The notes beneath the pieces were generated by a model. The model was given only the letters and a program-made list of their open reading frames with translations, had not been told where the DNA came from and ran no database searches. A DNA stretch of 38,514 bases from assembly GCA_903877885.1 (NCBI GenBank), contig CAIRFN010000001.1, forward strand, positions 1-38,514, given 5' to 3'. Source of the DNA: an uncultured Candidatus Berkelbacteria bacterium (lineage in GTDB: Bacteria > Patescibacteriota > UBA1384 > UBA12157). The translations under genes and the position numbers were made by a program. This document shows positions 6,092 through 12,263 of the stretch, piece by piece. Positions within the stretch are counted from its first letter, which is position 1. Each line of letters starts with the position of its first letter.

Positions 6092-8584
6092 CTACCTCGT
6101 TATTCCTGCTTTTTTATTAATCACTTCTACTTCTTCTGGACTTAGTAATCCATTTAAGCCAATTACACAACTTTTAAGCTGATCGACATCTCCAATCTCA
6201 ATAGCTTTTTCGCCTTTTTCTATGTAATATTTTGCTTCATCTGGATTAGAAAAAGTATACTCGCCCTGTTTTATTTCATTAAATCGATAAACCCAAACCT
6301 GAGGATTAGAAAATAACACCTTCGTACCTAATTCAATAATTTGATCGATACTTCTAGACATCATCACTCTGTCGTTATTCTTAATTGCTTCTTCGCCTTG
6401 TATTTTTATATCATCTAATTTATCTAAATCGGTTTTTTTATTTTCTTCTGAATCCACTTCGTCGATTAATTCTTGTGTAGATTTATATTTTTGTCTAAAT
6501 TCATCTTGTAATCTTGAAGGTTCTTTAGATTTTTCTATCTCGTCGAGCCCTTGACCAAGTTCCTTCAATTCTTTGTTAGCTTTTCTTTTTTCATCCTCAT
6601 CGGTTTCAGCATTATTTACCGATCGAGATACATCTGCGATTTTATTATCAATAACTTCTTTCTCTCTTTCGCTGCAAGATTTTTCTATTGAAGCTGCCTT
6701 TTGTCTCTGCTTTTCTAAGAATTGTCTTAAATCTTCAACCGTTACACTTTCGTCCATAATCGTAGCCCTGAAATTGCCACCTTTTTCGATTATTCGAAGA
6801 TACCACTCAACAGTGCAAACACTCGACTCATCGAATTTAATGGTTATGTCAATTTCTGCTCCTTCTGGAATATCGTGCGGCAAATCCTTACCATCAATTC
6901 CAGTACCAGCGATATAAGTGTTATACTCGGGGTTATTTGATTCACCTTCTAATAATTTTATGTATAAGGGATTAGAAATATCACCTTTTTTCAAACGATG
7001 TGCAGTATGGAATGTTTTATTTTTTTCTAAAGGTAAGCGGTCTCCTTTATGAAAATAAAAATCCATCTCCTCTGATTTAGTATTAACACTACCGATAATT
7101 GCTAACCCTACCGAATGAGAAATTTGTGATTTTCCTGGTGTTAGTCCCTGTGTAACTGAAATCGATTCTGGGTTAACCTTAACTTGGCTGCCATCTGGTT
7201 TTGTCAAATAAAACCAATACAGATCACTCTTATTTGGTTCAATTTTGATTGTCGCTTGAAATTTACCATTAGTAATTGGAATCTTTGGACTATTAAAGTA
7301 ACCGCTTTCACTTTGAATCTGAAGATACCAATCATCTCCCAAATCAGAATCTGTCGAACCAGTTATGAGTTGCTCGTCATCCGATGTTAACCCGTCATAA
7401 TTAATATTTAAATCGATAATATCCTTATTCTTCGTCTTATTCTTCTCTAGAATCTTCTTGGGAATTTTCTGACTAAGGGCGAAAATTGCTGCTCCTCTTG
7501 CTACCGCTGTTAGCGGGTCGGACGATGTATCGACTGCTATACCAGTTTTCTCTTCCAATAAATTTTTGACAATTGGCATTTGAGTTGGACCACCTACGAG
7601 TATAATTCTTTTGATTGAATCTTTTTTAACGCCAGAATCCTTTATAGCTGTTTCCAATAGCTTTAAAGTTTTGTTAAATATCGGGGCGACTAAATCGTTC
7701 AATTCTTTTCTTGTAAATTCAAAATTGATATAAAGATTATTATCATCTGTTTTCAAATTTTTATCATTGATATCTATATCAACTGGGGTTTTCTGTAATT
7801 GAGATAATTCGATTTTTGCTTTTTCGGCTGTATATTTTAATCGGGCGAAGATACTTTTATGCTCATTCCTATTTATGCTACTTAGTTCTGGATATTTTTC
7901 CTTTATTTTAGGGATGATAACTTCTTCGACAATTTTGTTGTCAATATCTTTACCGCCCAAAAAATTATCGCCATTCTGATTTAATACTGAAATAATCCCA
8001 TCTTTCGAAGAGACAACGGCAACATCAAAGGTTCCACCACCAAAATCATAAACAATTACATTTTCGTTGATATTGCTATCAAAACCATAAGACATAGCAG
8101 CAGCAATTGGTTCTTGCAAAAGAACTATATATTCAAATCCTGCTAATTCTCCAGCTCTTTTCGTAGATTCCTTTTGTAAAATAGAAAAATACGCTGGGAC
8201 CGTTATTACTGCGGCGTTCGCATTAGTATCAGGATATTTTCTTTGAACATCCTCCCTTAAGCTTTTGAGTATTTCTGCCGAAATCTCTTCAGCATTCATC
8301 TTAATAGATGCATTCGGAAAAGATACTTTTTCGGGCGTACCCATCAGTCTTTTCACTTCGGATTTATAATTCTTTTCTTCTTCCGATGAACCGTCTTTAA
8401 AAAGTTTTTCGTAAGCCTTTTTACCAATAATTTTATTCTTCGCTTTATCGAACCCAAAAACAGATGGAGTATATTCGTCCTGCCAAACATTTTTCACAAT
8501 TTCTATAGTACCTTTTGAATTAACAGCCACTTCTGAGTTTGTTGTTCCTAAATCAATGCCTATTTGAATGTTCTGTGCTGCCAT
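6092..8584 (-). CDS. Large divergent Hsp70-family chaperone
   Basis: An 830-residue Hsp70-family ATPase, well above the usual 600-640. The nucleotide-binding half (1 to about 380) is intact: IGIDLGTTNSEVAV (8-21), VYDFGGGTFDVAVVSS, and the adenosine motif IILVGGPTQMPIVKNL. Between it and a recognisable substrate-binding beta region (about 495-620, SHSVGLAIIGS onward) lies an extra beta-rich segment of about 80 residues (WYLQIQSESGYFNSP onward) not found in DnaK. The usual hydrophobic linker is not obvious. The C-terminal 200 residues are charged helices, an enlarged lid. A strong ribosome site (AAGGAG) precedes the ATG. With the GrpE-like gene 8 nt upstream and the J-like gene 5 nt downstream it forms a dedicated chaperone set, not the housekeeping DnaK. 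Confidence 0.92.
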   Translation of the reverse strand: MAAQNIQIGIDLGTTNSEVAVNSKGTIEIVKNVWQDEYTPSVFGFDKAKNKIIGKKAYEKLFKDGSSEEEKNYKSEVKRLMGTPEKVSFPNASIKMNAEEISAEILKSLREDVQRKYPDTNANAAVITVPAYFSILQKESTKRAGELAGFEYIVLLQEPIAAAMSYGFDSNINENVIVYDFGGGTFDVAVVSSKDGIISVLNQNGDNFLGGKDIDNKIVEEVIIPKIKEKYPELSSINRNEHKSIFARLKYTAEKAKIELSQLQKTPVDIDINDKNLKTDDNNLYINFEFTRKELNDLVAPIFNKTLKLLETAIKDSGVKKDSIKRIILVGGPTQMPIVKNLLEEKTGIAVDTSSDPLTAVARGAAIFALSQKIPKKILEKNKTKNKDIIDLNINYDGLTSDDEQLITGSTDSDLGDDWYLQIQSESGYFNSPKIPITNGKFQATIKIEPNKSDLYWFYLTKPDGSQVKVNPESISVTQGLTPGKSQISHSVGLAIIGSVNTKSEEMDFYFHKGDRLPLEKNKTFHTAHRLKKGDISNPLYIKLLEGESNNPEYNTYIAGTGIDGKDLPHDIPEGAEIDITIKFDESSVCTVEWYLRIIEKGGNFRATIMDESVTVEDLRQFLEKQRQKAASIEKSCSEREKEVIDNKIADVSRSVNNAETDEDEKRKANKELKELGQGLDEIEKSKEPSRLQDEFRQKYKSTQELIDEVDSEENKKTDLDKLDDIKIQGEEAIKNNDRVMMSRSIDQIIELGTKVLFSNPQVWVYRFNEIKQGEYTFSNPDEAKYYIEKGEKAIEIGDVDQLKSCVIGLNGLLSPEEVEVINKKAGITR

Positions 8585-8592
8585 ATTTCTCC

Positions 8593-8937
8593 TTACTTAG
8601 TTACAATTACTTTAGCTCTTTTCACAATTTTGCCATCGTATTTGATCATCGGTTCGATTGTTTCTGATATAAAAGCTTTATGTTTTCTCTCATCTATCAC
8701 TGAAAGTACATCTACATTTAGCCCCTCGTTAAAACTTAATCCTGTGAAGTCGACAACCTCAATTTGATTTTTGGTTAAAATAGACTTAATTTTTTCAATT
8801 GAGTTGCTCACAGAACTAGCAATATCCTTAGATAATTCAATTTTTTTGATCTTCTTCTCTAATCTCCAGAGTTCAATAGCTAAATTATTCACATCACTAA
8901 TTTGAAAATTCAATTGTAGAAATGAATCCTTGATCAT
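8593..8937 (-). CDS. Short GrpE-like nucleotide exchange factor
   Basis: A 114-residue protein. The N-terminal 60 residues form amphipathic helices (LAIELWRLEKKIKKIEL, IASSVSNSIEKIKSIL). The C-terminal part reads VDFTGLSFNEGLNVDVLSVI and ends ETIEPMIKYDGKIVKRAKVI, which resembles the GrpE beta domain, whose end normally reads G-Y-x-x-x-G-K/R-V-x-R-x-A-x-V-x-V. It is much shorter than typical GrpE (about 170-200) because the long N-terminal coiled coil is reduced. In the family this domain opens the Hsp70 nucleotide cleft to release ADP. Being the first gene of the operon, with an AAAGGA site and the Hsp70 gene 8 nt downstream, fits that role. The assignment is by pattern and context. Confidence 0.68.
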   Translation of the reverse strand: MIKDSFLQLNFQISDVNNLAIELWRLEKKIKKIELSKDIASSVSNSIEKIKSILTKNQIEVVDFTGLSFNEGLNVDVLSVIDERKHKAFISETIEPMIKYDGKIVKRAKVIVTK

Positions 8938-8966
8938 ACTATCCTTTCGAAAAGATTCTTTTATTA

Positions 8967-8994
8967 ATAAAAAATCGCCACTATAAAAATGGCG
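8967..8994 (-). terminator. Terminator or attenuator ahead of the chaperone operon
   Basis: On the minus strand CGCCA (8994-8990) pairs with TGGCG (8980-8976) and is followed by a T-run (plus-strand A's 8967-8974). It sits about 30 nt before the GrpE-like start, inside the leader, so it would end most transcripts unless read through. This fits an attenuator or the 3' end of a free small RNA. Confidence 0.6.
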
Positions 8995-9056
8995 TCCTTA
9001 GTAAGCGATGATACGAAAATAAAAACTTTATTAATTGTAATTGTAATTTATTAGGC

Positions 9057-9195
9057 ATACTCTGAACGGCTTTTTAGTCTACTGGCTTGAGGTATAAAAG
9101 CCCCTCGCCAGCGATGGCTTACGCCACCCATACCTCTTTCGAGATACGACCGTTCAGAGTGCTCTGACGAGGAGCTTAATACTCTGAACGGCTTT
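9057..9195. repeat. 17-bp direct repeat with inverted partner between copies
   Basis: ATACTCTGAACGGCTTT occurs exactly at 9057-9073 and 9179-9195. The reverse complement of its core, CCGTTCAGAGT, lies at 9150-9160. The arrangement lets either copy pair with the central one. It could also serve as binding sites for the HTH protein encoded immediately beside it (9258-9470). Confidence 0.8.
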
Positions 9196-9257
9196 CTTGC
9201 CATACCTTATATTTCTATAAGGGTTAGGCAATCAATTGTGTGAACGAAATATGCTAT

Positions 9258-9470
9258 TTACTCTTTCTTTTTAGCCATCAACTCTATTATATCGCTTTTT
9301 CTGTATCGTCTGTCTTTTCTTTCTCCAAAACGAACAGCTACCAAAATACCTTTTTTATCCCACTCTCGCAAGGTATTCGGATGGCAACCTAAAATATGAC
9401 AAGTTTCCTTCATTGTGAGAAGCTCTGGCATTTCAGGTTCTGTGTCGGTTGTTGATTGATTACTTAACAT
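9258..9470 (-). CDS. Small MerR/excisionase-type helix-turn-helix protein
   Basis: A 70-residue protein of which almost all is one winged helix-turn-helix of the excisionase/MerR N-terminal type: LLTMKETCHILGCHPNTLRE (17-36), then WDKKGILVAVRFGERKDRRYR and SDIIELMAKKK. Such proteins bind DNA near the integration module of mobile elements and act as excision factors or repressors. It lies between the two divergent arms of the element. Its promoter (9482-9510) overlaps the region that must drive the 703-residue gene, so it is a good candidate regulator of both arms. The predicted start of transcription is only about 5 nt upstream of the ATG, so the mRNA is nearly leaderless. A shorter start at residue 14 is possible. 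Confidence 0.85.
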   Translation of the reverse strand: MLSNQSTTDTEPEMPELLTMKETCHILGCHPNTLREWDKKGILVAVRFGERKDRRYRKSDIIELMAKKKE

Positions 9471-9481
9471 TTGATAACATT

Positions 9482-9510
9482 ATTATACAGAACAATAAAT
9501 TTGTCTGCAA
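9482..9510 (-). promoter_or_regulatory. Promoter of the HTH gene
   Basis: On the minus strand TTGCAG (9505-9510), a 17-bp spacer and a perfect TATAAT (9482-9487) lie just upstream of the ATG at 9470. Predicted transcription start is about 9475. Confidence 0.7.
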
Positions 9511-9518
9511 CATTAAAT

Positions 9519-9524
9519 TATAAT
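9519..9524 (+). promoter_or_regulatory. Likely -10 box of the rightward element operon
   Basis: A perfect TATAAT on the plus strand ends 14 nt before the ATG at 9539, giving a leader of about 8 nt and no Shine-Dalgarno. The -35 is poor. It lies within 10 bp of the opposing promoter's -35, so the two promoters could not easily be occupied together. Confidence 0.5.
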
Positions 9525-9538
9525 TAACCAAAATCATT

Positions 9539-11650
9539 ATGACCCCAGAAGAAAGATTTAACCAAGATGTTTGGTGGATTCTACAAGAAATCAAAAAAGA
9601 CGAGTTCCTAACTCCTAAAGGAGAAAAAGTTGAGTTTTCGATTAGGAACTTATCCAAAGCTCGCAGTGTAAAACAAAAAGTCATTGATTCTAACTTTCCA
9701 CAAAAAGAAACACAACAGAAGCTTTTACGCAAATTAAAAGAATGGAAAGCTATAGAAAGCTTGGAAACAGTTGATGATTTTCTTCGGGGAAGTGATATTC
9801 TCGACCCAAACATATATCGTTTCTCTATTAAACAACCAGAGTTCAATAATCTTTATCAGTTATACGAGGATGGCGAATTTTATTCAGAAAATCAAAAAAC
9901 ATCTGTAGAAGCTGATAATTTGCAGTCCGTCATTAAACTCAAGAGTTTAGAGCTTATCGCTAAAGAAATCGGCGAGATGGATAATGGCTTAAATCTTATA
10001 GAATTTCTTGTTAACTGTGGTGTCAAACGGGAACTTATCGAGTATCCAAACACAAAATGGCGGATGGTTTATGATATTTTGAAAACTTATGCAGTATCTC
10101 CAAGAATCGAGGACAATCAAGTATTATTTAAAATTATCGAGGAATCCGTCCACCCGCTAATGCATAACGGAGACGAAGATGTTGCCAAAAAATTTGAGGA
10201 CAAATTCTGTAAACTTATTGGTTACGATGGTTATGCTATCAGGGATTATAAGATTAAGAAAATTTCCAAAGAAGCCAAGCAGGATAACGACTTAGACTTA
10301 TATTTAAAAAAGAAGATTTTAGTGGAAAATTGGCGTGATGACCTCCCTCACCCAATTACAGAACTATCGTTCACCAAAAATACGATGGAGCAGATTTGTT
10401 ATTCTTTATGGGACTTATTTATATCAGATGTTATTTATTTTGGAGCAAATACATTCCCAGAGAATATTTTAATCGAAACAGACCCACGATTTCACCAAGA
10501 AATTGCTTTTAATTGGCAATTGATTAGAGACTTAGACAATAATCCCCATAAAGTTGACGATAATTATAGCTTCGACATAGAAGTACTTGATGAGAAAAGA
10601 CTCAAAAGAAACATAGAAGAAGAAATAGAGGAGTTTATCGCCAACAAGGTTGATATGAGCAAATTTGAGAAAGCAAAAGATTTATATCCAGATACAAAAT
10701 TTTTTGAAACTCCATCGTTTTCAAGAGGTATTCCCGCTAATTATTATGCATATAAAAAACAACGAAAAATTTTACTTAACTTAATCGCTAACCTCTATGA
10801 CAAATTTGAAAATGAAACACTCGTCATAAACTTTAATAAGATAAATGATAAAAATGTTAATGTTTTGCGGACGATACTGGCTTTAGAAAAAGAAGGATTT
10901 TTTACTATAAAAGAGCTACGCAACGATAAAAATGAATGGATAGATAATGATAATGTCTATGCAAAGATTTCGATTGATAAAAAGGACATTCCGATTATTA
11001 AAAGTTTCAAATTAAATAATGAAGATAAAGCAAAAACGGAAAAAAATAAAATAGATAGGTTGCCAGTATCTGAGAGTAATCTGGGCACAAAAGAACCATT
11101 TAAGGTTGAAGTTGTAGGATTGCAAGAGGGATTGAAAGCTCTTGGTCAATCAAAGGAAGATAAACAGATAAAATTCCCTTTTAAATTGCCAGCAGGAACT
11201 AAATGGCAAGATTTTATTATCAAGTTCTTAGACGATGAAAATATATCTATCCAAGTAAAGCACATAAAGCATAATGTTGGTTACAAAGGGATGGGGATGG
11301 TCGGAAAAGGTAAAAATCCCAATCCAAGCGAAGGGTGGGCGTTTCTAAAAGTATTAGCAGTAGTTAACGGTGAATTAACAATAAAAGACCCTGAGGCGAA
11401 AGATAAATATAAAAAACAAAAAGAATTATTAGCGAAAGAACTACAAAGCTACTTCTCGCTTGATTACGACCCATTTTACCCATACTTTTCATCTCCTGAG
11501 AAAAAAGGTAATTCATATAAAATTAAGTTTACTTTAATACCACCAGACAAACTTTCTAATGAAACCGTTACCGATGACGAAGAAGATGATTCGCTGGGCA
11601 TAAAAGAAGCATATTTAGAACAGACCCCTCGGGTTTACGAAAACCAGTAG
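9539..11650 (+). CDS. Large unrecognised element protein (703 residues)
   Basis: A soluble, charged protein, first gene of the rightward arm. Residues 1 to about 350 are helical (MTPEERFNQDVWWILQEIKK at the start). A middle part (400-480) with LLNLIANLYDKFENETLVIN, then LALEKEGFFTIKELRND, resembles winged-helix DNA-binding units. The C-terminal third holds a beta-rich segment starting FPFKLPAGTKWQDFIIKFLD with a Gly-rich GYKGMGMVGKGKNPNPSEGW loop. I do not recognise a catalytic motif. Position ahead of the primase and the length suggest a replication or maintenance protein of the element. A terminator follows at 11691-11714. No ribosome site is seen; the mRNA is probably almost leaderless. 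Confidence 0.75.
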   Translation: MTPEERFNQDVWWILQEIKKDEFLTPKGEKVEFSIRNLSKARSVKQKVIDSNFPQKETQQKLLRKLKEWKAIESLETVDDFLRGSDILDPNIYRFSIKQPEFNNLYQLYEDGEFYSENQKTSVEADNLQSVIKLKSLELIAKEIGEMDNGLNLIEFLVNCGVKRELIEYPNTKWRMVYDILKTYAVSPRIEDNQVLFKIIEESVHPLMHNGDEDVAKKFEDKFCKLIGYDGYAIRDYKIKKISKEAKQDNDLDLYLKKKILVENWRDDLPHPITELSFTKNTMEQICYSLWDLFISDVIYFGANTFPENILIETDPRFHQEIAFNWQLIRDLDNNPHKVDDNYSFDIEVLDEKRLKRNIEEEIEEFIANKVDMSKFEKAKDLYPDTKFFETPSFSRGIPANYYAYKKQRKILLNLIANLYDKFENETLVINFNKINDKNVNVLRTILALEKEGFFTIKELRNDKNEWIDNDNVYAKISIDKKDIPIIKSFKLNNEDKAKTEKNKIDRLPVSESNLGTKEPFKVEVVGLQEGLKALGQSKEDKQIKFPFKLPAGTKWQDFIIKFLDDENISIQVKHIKHNVGYKGMGMVGKGKNPNPSEGWAFLKVLAVVNGELTIKDPEAKDKYKKQKELLAKELQSYFSLDYDPFYPYFSSPEKKGNSYKIKFTLIPPDKLSNETVTDDEEDDSLGIKEAYLEQTPRVYENQ

Positions 11651-11690
11651 CGAAATTCGTTTATAAAATTTAAATAGCACTAATAAAATT

Positions 11691-11714
11691 TCCCTCTGAA
11701 AAAGAGGGATTTTT
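11691..11714 (+). terminator. Rho-independent terminator after the 703-residue gene
   Basis: CCCTCT (11691-11696) pairs with AGAGGG (11702-11707) over a GAAAA loop and is followed by ATTTTTT. It lies about 40 nt after the stop at 11650 and separates this gene from the DUF5659-primase-recombinase set. Confidence 0.85.
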
Positions 11715-11796
11715 TGTGTTAAAAACCGAAAAGCGTGAAATTCGCCATTTATAAGTGAGGGACAAAAAAATTAACATTCATTAACCAAAGGATTAT

Positions 11797-12057
11797 ATGA
11801 CACAAGATTTTGAATCGGAAAATTACACTAATTATTTACACACTTTTGACTTGGGAGCGGCCGCCTCACTGGTTACGGCTGGCTTTGAGCTTATTTCACT
11901 CGATAAGAACAATCCCCGTAAAGTGCAATTCATCTTTCGCCGAGAAATCGGAATTGAAAAGGTCGTTGATGAGTACTGGCAAGACCGATTAGAGGTTAAG
12001 GCACGAGCACTTTTTGACAATATCAAAATGTTAAAAAACAGAATTTATAGCGAGTAA
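11797..12057 (+). CDS. DUF5659-type small protein
   Basis: An 86-residue protein with the pattern YLHTFDLGAAASLVTAGFEL, LDKNNPRKVQFIFRR and DEYWQDRLEVKARALFDNIK, then LKNRIYS at the end. This matches the DUF5659 family, frequent in CPR elements and of unknown function. It is compact, with no signal or membrane segment, and is probably DNA- or protein-binding. AAAGGA lies 5 nt before the ATG. The next gene starts 2 nt after its stop, and the pair recurs next to primases in such elements, which suggests a replication or copy-control role (inference). Confidence 0.8.
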   Translation: MTQDFESENYTNYLHTFDLGAAASLVTAGFELISLDKNNPRKVQFIFRREIGIEKVVDEYWQDRLEVKARALFDNIKMLKNRIYSE

Positions 12058-12059
12058 AT

Positions 12060-12245
12060 ATGTTATCGGATGAGCAAATTACAAAATTTCAAACGCTTTA
12101 TAAGAATCGTTTCGGCGAAGAAATTAGCCGAGAAGAAGCTTATGAACAAGGAGCGAAGCTCATTCGTCTGGTTAAGTTAGTTTATAAACCTATGACCGAA
12201 AAAGACCTTGAGGAGCTACAACAACGCCGAGAGGCAACAAAATAA
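12060..12245 (+). CDS. Small 61-residue protein, paralogue of 447-599
   Basis: The protein starts MLSDEQITKFQTLYKNRFGE and continues EISREEAYEQGAKLIRLVKL, then VYKPMTEKDLEEL. It is predominantly helical. It shares length, register and the FGEE / V-Y-x-P end with the 50-residue product at 447-599. It begins 2 nt after the DUF5659-type gene. The function is unknown. Repeated occurrence in the same element makes a structural or regulatory role in element maintenance likely. Confidence 0.78.
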   Translation: MLSDEQITKFQTLYKNRFGEEISREEAYEQGAKLIRLVKLVYKPMTEKDLEELQQRREATK

Positions 12246-12263
12246 ATATAAGGAGAAATTACT

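Larger units (their letters stand above)
8967..9240 (-). ncRNA. Structured leader or small RNA with alternative stems
   Basis: This gene-free stretch, read on the minus strand, folds into stacked hairpins. First, TTGCC/GGCAA encloses CCTTATA-GAAA-TATAAGG. Next, CCGTTCAGAGT (9191-9181) pairs with ACTCTGAACGG (9160-9150), with inner GCTC/GAGC. Then come CTC-GAAA-GAG, or alternatively GAGGTAT/ATACCTC, enclosing TGGC-GTAA-GCCA. A second exact copy of the 17-nt repeat (9057-9073 and 9179-9195) can compete for the same partner at 9150-9160. It ends at the terminator hairpin 8976-8994. Several loops are GNRA tetraloops. A weak promoter (TTGATT, 17 bp, ATATAA) lies near the 5' end. It may be a regulated leader of the Hsp70 operon or a free-standing RNA; no known family was recognised. 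Confidence 0.55.

Noticed and set aside
9164-9173. CTGACGAG, resembling the hammerhead ribozyme core
   Set aside because: The needed GAAA and NUH parts are not in the right places; the bases are better explained by the GCTC/GAGC inner stem.
8967-9240. Retron-type RNA
   Set aside because: No reverse transcriptase is encoded in the window, and the repeat layout does not show the inverted ends expected.
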